From an uncultured SAR116 cluster alpha proteobacterium (GTDB lineage Bacteria; Pseudomonadota; Alphaproteobacteria; Puniceispirillales; Puniceispirillaceae): DNA of 44,048 bases. Both the position numbers and the translations under genes were made by a program. Positions 34,557-42,897 of this stretch are shown here, piece after piece (the stretch's first letter is position 1; each line of letters starts with the position of its first letter). The stretch lies in assembly GCA_902523435.1 (NCBI GenBank), contig CABYZM010000010.1, positions 1 through 44,048 on the forward strand. Direction: 5' to 3'. The notes under the pieces were generated by a model. The model was not told the origin of the DNA, did not search any database, and saw only the letters and a program-made list of their open reading frames with translations.

Positions 34557-34630
34557 AGCTTGCCAGCAAAACCATTAAGTAATGAGAGATGGATTGAACA
34601 GACTTGTTTTATTAAATGTTTTAAATTTCT
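34557..34630. other. AT-rich spacer after nudC
   Basis: No open frame, hairpin with a U tract or repeat is seen. It merges with the gene remnant at 34631-34875. Confidence 0.3.
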
Positions 34631-34875
34631 TTATTTCTTTTGAAGCAGACGTAAGCGGTCGCCTAATACTGCGATAACGCCTCTTACAACAATGTCGCCC
34701 TCTGCTATCTTCTTATCAAAACTTCATTATTCATCATTTTCAAAGCTGAGTTTAGCTATGGCCAACTTCTTTGCTCATCAGTTTCATTCTGTATTTTATC
34801 AGCTTCAATATTTGATGGTTGGACCCTGGCCAGACTCGCGTTAGCGCGGCTTTGGTATTTAATGCGAATATCCAT
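34631..34875 (-). pseudogene. Probable gene remnant
   Basis: Minus-strand translation gives MDIRIKYQSRANASLARVQP...NETDEQRS in one frame from ATG 34875. After a one-base shift it gives KKLAIAKLSFENDE, then two stop codons (TAA TGA), then in the same frame SFDKKIAEGDIVVRGVIAVL and GDRLRLLQKK before a final stop at 34631. The pieces have coding-like composition and add up to about 80 residues. I do not recognise the family. The combination of one frameshift and two adjacent stops points to decay rather than a sequencing error. Confidence 0.35.
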
Positions 34876-35184
34876 GCGATACGTGCTATGATTATAATGC
34901 AATTCTTTTGGAACACATATTAAGAGATAATAAAAGTTGCTTTTAAGATAAATGTACTGTCAAAGATGGTATTTGCTACAAACTGATTACACTTCAATTG
35001 AAAAGTTCAATATGCCTCAAATGAAGTGCTTCAAGACATGGTGCTTCGGGGGATGGGGCATTGGTGGAAATTCAGAACTATTTTTAACAATAAATCCCTA
35101 AAGGCTCATTGGAAAGATTGAGAAAATAAACCGGATAAGTGTCATTAAACACTTGTATTTTTGGTATTCAAGTAGAATTTTAAT
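34876..35184. other. 310-bp intergenic interval
   Basis: This is AT-rich. I see no open frame with coding character. It ends at the convergent stop of the second PII-like gene. Confidence 0.3.
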
Positions 35185-35490
35185 CTATGAAGAAAACAAC
35201 TTGAGAGCGTCAATATTTTTTTCTTCAAAGATTAGGCCGCTTTGACTATTCAAAACATTTAAATGTTTGGCGAGTAATTGCATCACTTCGTTTTTAAATT
35301 TATTTTGTACGATTATTGTCATTATTGACGCCTCGCCAAATTGGCCAAACTGCTTTTCTTGAAATAAATCGTTTGACCTACCAGTCTCTACAAAAGCGTA
35401 TTCAACCCCCTTAAACTCGGAGATTTCTTTAAATTTGCTCATGCCCAGGTTCTTTTCGATAAGAGCACCAATTGCGACAAATTTTGTCAT
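35185..35490 (-). CDS. Divergent PII-like protein (second of pair)
   Basis: This 101-residue protein is placed in the PII-like group because of size, pattern and position. It starts MTKFVAIGALIEKNL, has helix and strand units KFKEISEFKGVEYAFVETG and SIMTIIVQNKFKNEVMQLLA, and ends in IFEEKNIDALKLFSS. The tyrosine-containing T-loop and the TGxxGDGKIF B-loop of classical GlnB are absent, so nucleotide binding may be lost. It is the third gene of the DUF1538 operon, 24 bases after the first PII-like gene. If it is not PII-like, it is a small partner of unknown type. Confidence 0.55.
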   Translation of the reverse strand: MTKFVAIGALIEKNLGMSKFKEISEFKGVEYAFVETGRSNDLFQEKQFGQFGEASIMTIIVQNKFKNEVMQLLAKHLNVLNSQSGLIFEEKNIDALKLFSS

Positions 35491-35514
35491 TTTTTCAACT
35501 CATCTTTATACAAT

Positions 35515-35850
35515 TTATTCAGGGATATATGTAGCAACGCGGTCTAGGCTACTCATGAACATAATACCTTTTCCAGGATCGTCCAATTTTCCTGCAAGGT
35601 ACATCGTTTCGAAAACCAGTTCGGACTGTTCTTGGGACACCACTATTCTGATGACCTCCTTTTGTTCGTCTATGGTCACGCCTAGCAACCCCATTCTTTC
35701 ACGAATTCCGGTGCCTTGCGCAAAGCTAATTGTTGCGCCTTGTGCTCCTGCATTTTTTGCAGCTTCCAATATTGGTTCAGCTAGGTCTTTTTGAACGACA
35801 CAAGTAATAAGCAATGCGTCTGTTAAATAGGTAATATTTCTTTTTGCCAT
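35515..35850 (-). CDS. PII-family signalling protein (GlnB-like)
   Basis: This 111-residue protein has the PII ferredoxin-like fold: N-terminal strand DALLITCVVQKDLAEPILEA, AGAQGATISFAQGTGIRERM (start of a shortened T-loop without the uridylylated Tyr), VIRIVVSQEQSELVFETMY, and AGKLDDPGKGIMFMSSLDR, a B-loop equivalent to TGKIGDGKIF. PII proteins bind ATP/ADP and 2-oxoglutarate or other effectors and gate transporters. The gene follows the DUF1538 membrane-protein gene by five bases, so it probably regulates that protein as GlnK regulates AmtB. Confidence 0.82.
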   Translation of the reverse strand: MAKRNITYLTDALLITCVVQKDLAEPILEAAKNAGAQGATISFAQGTGIRERMGLLGVTIDEQKEVIRIVVSQEQSELVFETMYLAGKLDDPGKGIMFMSSLDRVATYIPE

Positions 35851-35855
35851 TAAAT

Positions 35856-37586
35856 TTATCCCTGTGTAACACTTTGATTGGCGGAACGTTTATTTATGAA
35901 TTGAATAACAAGCCCCATAGACAAAACGGCAACGATGGGGCAGATGCTGGCCAGTGAAAGAATCCCAAAACCCTCAACAGCAGAAACAGCATTGCCAAGC
36001 CCCAAGCCCATCGCTAAAACCAAAGGAACTGTGACAGGACCGGTGGTTACACCGGCACTGTCCCAAGCTACATTAACAAATTCTTCCGTTGAAAATATAG
36101 TTAGAACAACACCTAGGCCGTATAGTGGAAGTAAAACTTTCATCAAGTCAAAACCCAGAACGACTTTAGAGACACCGAGCGCTATTCCCACTGCAACACC
36201 TCCAGCAACACTGTACATCAGCATTGATTTTCTGAAGGCCCCATTCGTTAGGTTTTCAACAGTCATCCCCAGAGCATTTAATGCAGGTTCAGCTAATGTC
36301 GCCCCAAACCCAAGAATGAAAGCAAAGCCAATAACAACTATCAATCCCATAGTTAGACCAAATATTGGAGATGTCGCGCTTATTGGTAATTCCATGAATG
36401 CGGCAGGTAGTACTCCGCCAGTCTGAGATCCGATGGCTCCAAGTCCATATGTCAGGCCAATGTTGAAAACACACATACCTAGTATCGATAGACACAAACC
36501 ATAAATAGTGACCATTCTGTTCGGAAGGGATGATTTCAATACAAAAAATAGAACGAACATTAAAAACAACACTAGCGGTAGAATTGCTCTTACGCCTAAA
36601 ACAGTCTCAACCAGCGGTGTTTGTTCCCATATACTTGGCGCAGTTTCTGAGATGTTCCCTGCACTGCCAGCCGCAACAGCCATAATTTCCTCAGGTGTTA
36701 CAGAAAATGAAACAAAAATGGCCAAAATAAGAACGGCCAAAATAGGAAACAAGGATGCCATTGTTACAACGCCAAAACCAGACAGTGAAGAGGTTCCTTT
36801 ACCAGCAGCATTAGCAATTCCAATTCCTAAGGACAACACGAGTGGAACAGTCACAGGGCCGGTTGTGACCGCACCACAATCCCATGCTAGACCGAGTATG
36901 CTTCGCAAATTTGGATCAAACCATGCGTAAACTGTTAGTATAACGACGGGCAATAGAGCCAAATAAATCATTGGCTTAAGCGACCATCCACGTACGAATC
37001 TAATTGTCCCCAAAATAGCGGCTATGCCCACACCACCCCCAACCATAAGAACAAGCGGAAGAGTCCAATTATTCAAAATTTCATATAAATAAGGAGCCTT
37101 TGTGACATCTACAGAAGCGCCGAACGCTTGAAGTGCCCCAATTGCAGGTTCTGCAAACGTTACGCCAACACCGAGAATGCCAATTATCAACAAAACTAAC
37201 GGCATAGAGGCTTTTTTTGGTAGATTGTCTCCAATGATATTTCCAAAAGGCATGAGCCCGGTACTGAGGCCCTCCATAAACACGGCTAGACCGATGACAA
37301 CGGCTATTAGACCGAAACCTAAGCTAAATGCTGCTTCAACTGGATGCCTCAGAACGAGAAGCTGGAAAAGGGTCAAATACGCGGCAAGAGGTACTACGGC
37401 CTTTAACTGTCCAACAATTCGAGAACCACAATAGGGCGCGAGCAATTCCAAAGCTTGTGAAAAAGTAACCTTAATGCGCGGCAGACTGGCTGAACCGTGA
37501 CCTTTTTGAGGTTTAGGAGTGATAGCGTTGTAGCTTACTGTTCTGTGTTTTACGGCAACAGAATTGAGGTAATCTGAATATCGCAT
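35856..37586 (-). CDS. DUF1538 membrane protein (duplicated)
   Basis: This 576-residue polytopic membrane protein consists of two homologous halves. TFAEPAIGAL at 143-152 corresponds to TLAEPALNAL at 430-439, AWDCGAVTTGPVTVPLVL at 234-251 to AWDSAGVTTGPVTVPLVL at 507-524, and FGVVTMASLFPILAVL at 271-286 to FGILSLASICPIVAVL at 540-555. The TTGPVTVP segment with Thr and Pro could form a pore-lining re-entrant loop. This is the DUF1538 family, an uncharacterised transporter-like group. The ATG has AAGGAAT upstream. It is the first gene of a three-gene operon with PII-like proteins. Confidence 0.88.
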   Translation of the reverse strand: MRYSDYLNSVAVKHRTVSYNAITPKPQKGHGSASLPRIKVTFSQALELLAPYCGSRIVGQLKAVVPLAAYLTLFQLLVLRHPVEAAFSLGFGLIAVVIGLAVFMEGLSTGLMPFGNIIGDNLPKKASMPLVLLIIGILGVGVTFAEPAIGALQAFGASVDVTKAPYLYEILNNWTLPLVLMVGGGVGIAAILGTIRFVRGWSLKPMIYLALLPVVILTVYAWFDPNLRSILGLAWDCGAVTTGPVTVPLVLSLGIGIANAAGKGTSSLSGFGVVTMASLFPILAVLILAIFVSFSVTPEEIMAVAAGSAGNISETAPSIWEQTPLVETVLGVRAILPLVLFLMFVLFFVLKSSLPNRMVTIYGLCLSILGMCVFNIGLTYGLGAIGSQTGGVLPAAFMELPISATSPIFGLTMGLIVVIGFAFILGFGATLAEPALNALGMTVENLTNGAFRKSMLMYSVAGGVAVGIALGVSKVVLGFDLMKVLLPLYGLGVVLTIFSTEEFVNVAWDSAGVTTGPVTVPLVLAMGLGLGNAVSAVEGFGILSLASICPIVAVLSMGLVIQFINKRSANQSVTQG

Positions 37587-37972
37587 GGTTACTTTTATTC
37601 CTTCTGAAATTTGCCCAGAAACAAATTTTCAATTTGATCTTTCTGCAATTGGGTGAACCGAAACGCAATTCTTTCGCTTGTGAAACATATGTCAGTTTCT
37701 GATATATATAAGTATTTTGATAACCTCATTTAAAGCAGACAGATAAAAAGTGTGGTTTGCGTAATAGTCTATCAAAGAAATTTAAGGATTCAAATGCATT
37801 CTTTTTAACAACTAATACCTGAGTACTTCCTATCGCTCTCATGCGTGGGTGGGGTCATTTAATTTGTAAGCTTATTTAATGCACAATAAACATATTAAAA
37901 ATCATCGTGAGTTAATAAAATGTACTAGGACAAAAGAAGAGGTTCGGGTAATGGGTAGAAAGGATAAAGCAA
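37587..37972. other. Divergent promoter region between DUF1538 operon and GFA gene
   Basis: This 386-bp AT-rich region must hold the promoters of both transcription units. A short open frame (MGRKDKANEKR) starts at ATG 37951 and overlaps the GFA start codon; it may be a leader peptide. I see no clear operator. Confidence 0.35.
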
Positions 37973-38347
37973 ATGAAAAAAGATAGACTTCATGGCAATT
38001 GTCATTGTGGTTCAGTGCAGTTCTCTATTCCACGCACCCTGGATATGAGTGCTGTCCGACGCTGTGATTGCAGCCTTTGTAAACGTCGTGGCGCCATTAT
38101 GTTGGCATGCCCAATCAAAGATGTTGAAATTGAGAATGGTGCTGAAAATCTAGTCCATTATAAATGGAATACGAAAGTTGCCACTCACCATTTTTGCTCA
38201 AAGTGTGGAATTATGACACACCATCAAAGACGCACTACTCCAGAAATTTGTGGTATCAATGTTGGCTGTTTCGATGAGATTGATTATTGCAGTTTTCATG
38301 ACGTGCCAATGAACAACGGTGTGGAACTGTCACTAGTGGAAAAGTAG
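37973..38347 (+). CDS. GFA-family zinc protein (glutathione-dependent formaldehyde-activating-like)
   Basis: This 124-residue protein shows all zinc ligands of the GFA fold: GNCHCGSVQFSI at the N-terminus, CDCSLCKRRG, and FCSKCGIMTHH. The family includes glutathione-dependent formaldehyde-activating enzyme and many proteins of unknown reaction. The start ATG at 37973 follows AAAGGAT with normal spacing. Length and ends are typical (final DYCSFHDVPMNNGVELSLVEK). It is alone on its strand. Confidence 0.93.
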   Translation: MKKDRLHGNCHCGSVQFSIPRTLDMSAVRRCDCSLCKRRGAIMLACPIKDVEIENGAENLVHYKWNTKVATHHFCSKCGIMTHHQRRTTPEICGINVGCFDEIDYCSFHDVPMNNGVELSLVEK

Positions 38348-38440
38348 CCAATTAAAGGCAAGAAATATTGTTGATTGGAAATACCTACTTACTAATGTTA
38401 CCAACAAAATACCTGTACACCCCAATAATCGATGCTTGGG

Positions 38441-39661
38441 TTAGGCAACTTTAGATTCTAAAATGTAAACCCCGCCATCAAGAAACGAATGCATTTCTTT
38501 CCTAAGTTTAATTATTTCGAAATGAGATAAGGTATATCCGAATTCACAGCACAGCTTTTCAATATAAGGCTTAGAATGTGAATAACGCCCTGTATTTTCC
38601 AACCGATAGTCAAATGTGTCGATGTGCTCTGTTGAAAAAATAAATGTAACCCGCTTCTGCGTTTTGCTACTTATCAAATTGAATATTTCAGACAAATCTC
38701 CAACGTATTCAAAAACATCTGCAGCTACAAAATAATCATGATTTAATTCCGCTTCGGATAAAAAATCTCTTATATTTTTATGCGTAAGCTTGTCATAAAT
38801 ATTCTTATGTTCAGCAACTTGAAGCATTTGTTTTGAAATATCAACACCTTCGAGCGTTCGGCAGAAACTTCTTATTTCAGCCCCAAACAGACCAGTCCCA
38901 CAACCCATATCCAAAACTGAGTCCACAACTTTTCCATCTACTCTATTTACAATTAGTTCTCCTAAGATCGGTGGGAGGTCGTATCTCAGCTTTTCAACGA
39001 GTTCATATTCAAATGTGGGTGCATATTGGTCAAATAATTGTTCCACAAATTGATCTGGTGGAGATTTGGTTTTCTGACCCTTTAAGGCATCTAACATGTG
39101 TTTGGCAAAAACATTATCAGGTTGAATGGAGAATGCTTTATTGAAGGCCTCCTTGGCTTCAGCCAAACGGCCCTCACATCGGTAAGCATCCGCTAAATTG
39201 CAATGCGCCTCAACAAAATCGTTTTTTAAAACTAATGCGCGATTGAAACATATAATTGCGTCCCTGTATTTGCCCTGTGATTTAAGAGCGAGACCCATAT
39301 TGTAATGCGCATTTAAATTTTTCGAGTCTAGACAAATTGCTGTTTTATAGCATTCAATTGCTATGTTAAATGCTGATATATCTTGGAAAGTCGCGCCAAG
39401 GTTAGAATGACCATCAGATAAAGTAGGATTTAGCGCCAGCAACTTCCTAAAGGCATTGGATGCCTCTGCAAATTTTTGAAGTTGTCTATATGCATTACCT
39501 AAATTATTCCAAATAATGATGGAATTAGGGTATTCTTGTATGACCTGCTCACAAAATTCTGATAACTCCAAAAATTTTCCCTGAATGGTGAGTTCACCGA
39601 GGGTTGTATTTATCCAACGGGGGAGTTCCTCTTGAGCAAGATTGTAGCTTTTGCTTTCCAA
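38441..39661 (-). CDS. TPR-domain SAM-dependent methyltransferase
   Basis: This 406-residue fusion has an N-terminal TPR array at about 25-190 with repeats such as IIWNNLGNAYRQLQKFAEAS, NAHYNMGLALKSQGKYRDAI and EAHCNLADAYRCEGRLAEAK. A class I methyltransferase domain follows at about 205-390, with motif I SVLDMGCGTGLFGAE at 248-262 and the acidic loop GVDIS. The TPR units may select a protein or membrane substrate. The family is common in Alphaproteobacteria (TPR-methyltransferase of unknown target). No gene partner shares its strand nearby. Confidence 0.92.
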   Translation of the reverse strand: MESKSYNLAQEELPRWINTTLGELTIQGKFLELSEFCEQVIQEYPNSIIIWNNLGNAYRQLQKFAEASNAFRKLLALNPTLSDGHSNLGATFQDISAFNIAIECYKTAICLDSKNLNAHYNMGLALKSQGKYRDAIICFNRALVLKNDFVEAHCNLADAYRCEGRLAEAKEAFNKAFSIQPDNVFAKHMLDALKGQKTKSPPDQFVEQLFDQYAPTFEYELVEKLRYDLPPILGELIVNRVDGKVVDSVLDMGCGTGLFGAEIRSFCRTLEGVDISKQMLQVAEHKNIYDKLTHKNIRDFLSEAELNHDYFVAADVFEYVGDLSEIFNLISSKTQKRVTFIFSTEHIDTFDYRLENTGRYSHSKPYIEKLCCEFGYTLSHFEIIKLRKEMHSFLDGGVYILESKVA

Positions 39662-40110
39662 CTATCAGTCCTCAAGTTTTTGGTGTGCATGTTTACCAAT
39701 TTTTTTTGCAACTTAGTTAGGCTTGCAAAATTTTGTGTTTAGGACTGTGTAAACGACATGATATTGATGTTTTTTATACATGAAATCAGGTTATGGGGAG
39801 ACTTTAGCCCGATACATCTGTTAAGCCTGCATACACATGAAGTGGAGAAATTCAATTGGTTGTATTAATTCATACAAGGAAAATGGTGCTGGTGGAGAGG
39901 TTAAATGCTCTACCCATGCACCAAGCTGCATCTCTATGTAAGCCTTATCAATAGGTTAAGTTTCCTGCTTTCACTGTCAATAGGCACGAAATGTACATCA
40001 GTTTGTACATCACATGATGTATCTACAGAGTTCCTGCTGAGTATAGGGAAAGTGAAGCATGGTAAGTGTTTTTACACCTACCTTTATAATATCACTTAGC
40101 TACATCACTT
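39662..40110. other. 450-bp intergenic interval with short inverted repeats
   Basis: No gene is recognised. A short frame of 64 codons (39905-40099) has no family. An 11-bp sequence TCACATGATGT at 40010-40020 is the exact inverse of ACATCATGTGA at 40134-40144, part of the repeat zone described next. Confidence 0.35.
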
Positions 40111-40143
40111 ATCTGTGCATTTAACATGATTACACATCATGTG
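40111..40143 (+). repeat. Left copy of a 33-bp inverted repeat
   Basis: This sequence (ATCTGTGCATT...TTACACATCATG) matches the reverse complement of 41584-41616 at 29 of 33 positions without gaps. The two copies bracket the MFS transporter gene. Confidence 0.9.
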
Positions 40144-40147
40144 ACCC

Positions 40148-40186
40148 ACCCATGCATGGGCCATAGGAGGGGTGTGGGTATTATGT
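40148..40186 (+). repeat. 39-bp direct repeat, copy A (overlaps MFS stop)
   Basis: ACCCATGCATGG then 16 bases and GGGTATTATGT. It matches copy B at 42179-42217 in length and in about 33 of 39 positions. The last six bases overlap the end of the MFS reading frame. CCATGCATGG is a palindrome. Confidence 0.88.
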
Positions 40187-41464
40187 TCTTCTAATTGGTT
40201 GATCGCTTATTCTCTTGAAAAATATAATTAGAAAAACTGCTAGCCCGCTTAAAATGCCTGCACTGATAAAGGATGGAACATAACTCAGCAATGTGTCACG
40301 AGCCCACCCCGCAGTGGTGGCTGCAATGGCAGAACCAAACTGGTGAGCGGCGAATATCCATCCGAACAGAATTGGTCCGTTTACTGTACCAAAATGCTTA
40401 CTTGCAAGACGGACAGTAGGTGGCACGGTAGCGATAAAATCCAGGCCGAAGAAAATAGCCCATAGAATTAATGTATAAAATTCAAAACCGCTATACGGCA
40501 AATACAGGAGCGATAAAGCCCTAAGACCATAATACCACATCAGTAAATGATAATTATTATATCTATCAGATAGCCAGCCCGAACCGATCGTACCGATAAA
40601 GTTGAAAATGCCCATAATGGCTAGATATGAAGATGCGGCAACAATGCCGACATTATTGTCTGCGCAAAAGGGAATAAAATGTTGGCCAACAATACCCGTA
40701 GACGATAAACCACAGATCATAAATGTAGAAGCTAATATCCAGAATGCAGGCTCGTTTGCCGATTTAAACAAAACGTTAAGACTGGTTACAAATGCGTTTT
40801 TTCCATCATGCCTAGGTGGTGTAAACAGCTCTTTTTCACCCAGAGGCGCAAGCCTTAAATCATATGGCCAGTCTTTTGAAAATAGTAGAAACAACAGCGC
40901 TGAAAAAAAACCACCAATTATTGGAATGACGAGCGCGTACCTCCAATCAACTACGGTAGTCAACCACGCCAACAAAGGAACAAACAATAACTGACCTGCA
41001 GCAAAGGCAGAGGCAAGAATGCCTACGACCAATCCGCGCCTGCGCACAAACCAGCGTGTAGCGACTGTTGCAGCTAAACCGACACCTATAATGCCTGCGG
41101 CGGCCCCCATCAAAACACCAACTGAAAGTAATAAATGCCAGCTATGGTCAGCTTGGGTTATCAGAAACAAACCACAGGTATTCATTGTTGCTGCCGTTAA
41201 CACAACATTCCTAACGCCAATCTTAAGCATTAACGCACTAGCAAAGGGAGCAAAACAGGCTAATACGACATACATTAGGCCAATAGCGTTTGATACATCT
41301 GAAATTTGCCAGTCAAACTCTTGCGTTATAGGCAGTATTATTATTTGAGGGACGGTGGATACAGAAGAAGAGACCATTGTAGTTATAAATACAAGAGCCG
41401 CCATAACCCAGCCATAATGGACGCCATATCGTGCAAGACACTTATTGGTAAACTCAGCTAACAT
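40181..41464 (-). CDS. MFS transporter (OFA/monocarboxylate-like group)
   Basis: This 427-residue protein has twelve hydrophobic segments and a long central loop (about 195-220) as usual for the major facilitator superfamily. The start YGVHYGWVMAALVFITTMVSS and RWFVRRRGLVVGILASAFAAGQL (motif B/A-like) are those of the oxalate/formate antiporter and monocarboxylate transporter group. GSGWLSDRYNNY is the A-motif repeat of the second half. It probably transports a small organic acid. The gene is flanked by inverted repeats; the right copy lies in its own upstream region. The cupin gene is upstream on the same strand. Confidence 0.9.
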   Translation of the reverse strand: MLAEFTNKCLARYGVHYGWVMAALVFITTMVSSSVSTVPQIIILPITQEFDWQISDVSNAIGLMYVVLACFAPFASALMLKIGVRNVVLTAATMNTCGLFLITQADHSWHLLLSVGVLMGAAAGIIGVGLAATVATRWFVRRRGLVVGILASAFAAGQLLFVPLLAWLTTVVDWRYALVIPIIGGFFSALLFLLFSKDWPYDLRLAPLGEKELFTPPRHDGKNAFVTSLNVLFKSANEPAFWILASTFMICGLSSTGIVGQHFIPFCADNNVGIVAASSYLAIMGIFNFIGTIGSGWLSDRYNNYHLLMWYYGLRALSLLYLPYSGFEFYTLILWAIFFGLDFIATVPPTVRLASKHFGTVNGPILFGWIFAAHQFGSAIAATTAGWARDTLLSYVPSFISAGILSGLAVFLIIFFKRISDQPIRRT

Positions 41465-41583
41465 TTTGTCTCCGTGTGAAGCATGAGTTCAGGCTATCAG
41501 TCTGAATGCACCGTGCAACAACAGTTTACCTAATTCCACAATCATATTTAATTTCAATATGCATTATCATGCATTTGGTAGGA

Positions 41584-41616
41584 CTCATGATGTGTAAAAA
41601 TGTTTAATGCACAGAT
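41584..41616 (-). repeat. Right copy of a 33-bp inverted repeat
   Basis: This is the reverse-complement partner of 40111-40143, with four mismatches. It is 120 bases upstream of the MFS start, within the promoter interval, so it may be an operator, or it may be the outer end of a transferred cassette. Confidence 0.9.
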
Positions 41617-41665
41617 GATAGATTCTGACGCGATAATTACAACAGGAACTGAAAAAGTAGCTTAT

Positions 41666-42082
41666 CTAGTGTGATTTGTGTTTTTCAAGTTCTGCTGATA
41701 ACTCTGGCATAGAAATTAGTTCATCCTGGTCATCTCCAGATGAATGTATTACCACCCAAATACAATCGTTTTGACTTTGGTTAAAAGGTGCATGTGGTAC
41801 GTTTTCCGGAATGAAGATTTGTTCACCTTTTTTGACCAGCGTTTGTTGCTCTAAATTATCCCCATGAAACAGAGTGCACTCTCCCTCTAACAAATATGCT
41901 ATAGTTTCGATTTCTTTGTGAATATGGGGAACTGAATGAACTCCTGGTGGCATAGGGAGAACATTCATACACACTTTCTGAGAGCCTGCAGTCTTTCTCG
42001 ATACACCTGCATTGTAGGTAACGCCCTGAGCTCCTAGATATGTCTCTCCAGGTTTTATCAAAATAACATTTTTTTCTTTCAA
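41666..42082 (-). CDS. Cupin-domain protein
   Basis: The frame is open to 42115, but TTG at 42082 is the likely start because GGAG lies six bases upstream; it gives 138 residues. The two cupin motifs are visible: GVHSVPHIHKEIETIAYLLEG and, after ECTLFHG, FIPENVPHAPFN. His residues in the first motif and the final His form the metal site. Single-domain cupins of this size are isomerases, dioxygenases or sensors. It could work on the substrate of the adjacent MFS transporter. The gap to MFS is about 200 bases and contains the right inverted repeat. Confidence 0.85.
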   Translation of the reverse strand: MKEKNVILIKPGETYLGAQGVTYNAGVSRKTAGSQKVCMNVLPMPPGVHSVPHIHKEIETIAYLLEGECTLFHGDNLEQQTLVKKGEQIFIPENVPHAPFNQSQNDCIWVVIHSSGDDQDELISMPELSAELEKHKSH

Positions 42083-42178
42083 TTTGTTCTCCAAACAATA
42101 TTTCACAAAGCACAATTCAAATATCAGTGCTTTATACTAGAACAGAAATCTCAGAACCTCCTAAGAATACTTTTCTCA

Positions 42179-42217
42179 ACCCATGCATGGTCCACTGGGG
42201 GTGTATGGGTATTATGT
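42179..42217 (+). repeat. 39-bp direct repeat, copy B (downstream of SOUL gene)
   Basis: This copy lies 26 bases beyond the 3' end of the SOUL gene, and copy A lies at the 3' end of the MFS gene, both in the same orientation relative to transcription. A role in transcript ending or processing is possible. Confidence 0.88.
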
Positions 42218-42243
42218 ATATGGGGTGTGTGTTGGATGAGGCG

Positions 42244-42861
42244 TTAGTCCCACTTTAGGGGGTACATTGCCTCGTTGCGTCTAAGGAAAGGTGGAGTGAA
42301 TGGAGAGTTATAGGTTGCTTTCAAAGGTGGTCCTGTCACAATCAAGCCATCTCTCTCCATGGCAACCTTTAATTCTTCATGGTGTTTTATAAAGTTGCTA
42401 TCAGAGGCAAAGCCGGAATATGAAATGACAGCAAAATACTCGTCTGGCAGGTCAATTATCTGAACTCGTTTATCAGTTGGCTTTGGCGCATTTTGCTTTG
42501 AATAATTACTGGGCAAAAAGAACCTCATTACCATCTGGCCATTGTTTTCTGATTGAGTGACTGGTGCAGTCATATCAATTTCTTTGGATTGAGTAACTGG
42601 AACTGTCATTTGGATTTCTTGGATGTCTTTATTCGCCCCAGATATATAATCAAACAGAACCCGGAAGCCGTTATCTTCGTCACCATAAGTCACTTCTGCT
42701 ACTGTTCGTGTCTCATATCGTCTGACCTCATAGACATCAGTCTTTTTGATGATTGTGAACTTTGGCTCTTCATAAGACATGGCTGGAACGGATGCAGTTA
42801 TGTAAGAAAAGAGGGCGAGAAAAATAATGCCAAGTCGGATTAGGTTATTCCGCTCAACCAT
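42244..42861 (-). CDS. SOUL family haem-binding protein
   Basis: This 205-residue protein starts with an N-terminal signal or anchor (basic RNNLIRLG then IIFLALFSYITASVPAMS). The SOUL fold follows: YEVRRYETRTVAEVTYGDED, GFRVLFDYISGANKD, MTVPVTQSKEIDMTAPVTQS (duplicated motif of the family) and the C-terminal region TYNSPFTPPFLRRNEA. Bacterial SOUL proteins probably bind haem or tetrapyrroles in the periplasm; residues for haem ligation are not conserved in the family. The upstream amidotransferase gene is 36 bases away on the same strand, so cotranscription is likely. Confidence 0.92.
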   Translation of the reverse strand: MVERNNLIRLGIIFLALFSYITASVPAMSYEEPKFTIIKKTDVYEVRRYETRTVAEVTYGDEDNGFRVLFDYISGANKDIQEIQMTVPVTQSKEIDMTAPVTQSENNGQMVMRFFLPSNYSKQNAPKPTDKRVQIIDLPDEYFAVISYSGFASDSNFIKHHEELKVAMERDGLIVTGPPLKATYNSPFTPPFLRRNEAMYPLKWD

Positions 42862-42897
42862 ATTGTCTTCCTAAATAGTTTCTCATTTTATAATATC

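Noticed and set aside
37825-37860. Third copy of the 39-bp repeat near ATGCGTGGGTGGGGT
   Set aside because: It shares only a short GGGTGGGG-like piece, and neither conserved end matches.
39905-40099. 64-codon plus-strand frame between the methyltransferase and MFS genes
   Set aside because: Composition and lack of a ribosome site suggest chance in an AT-rich repeat zone.
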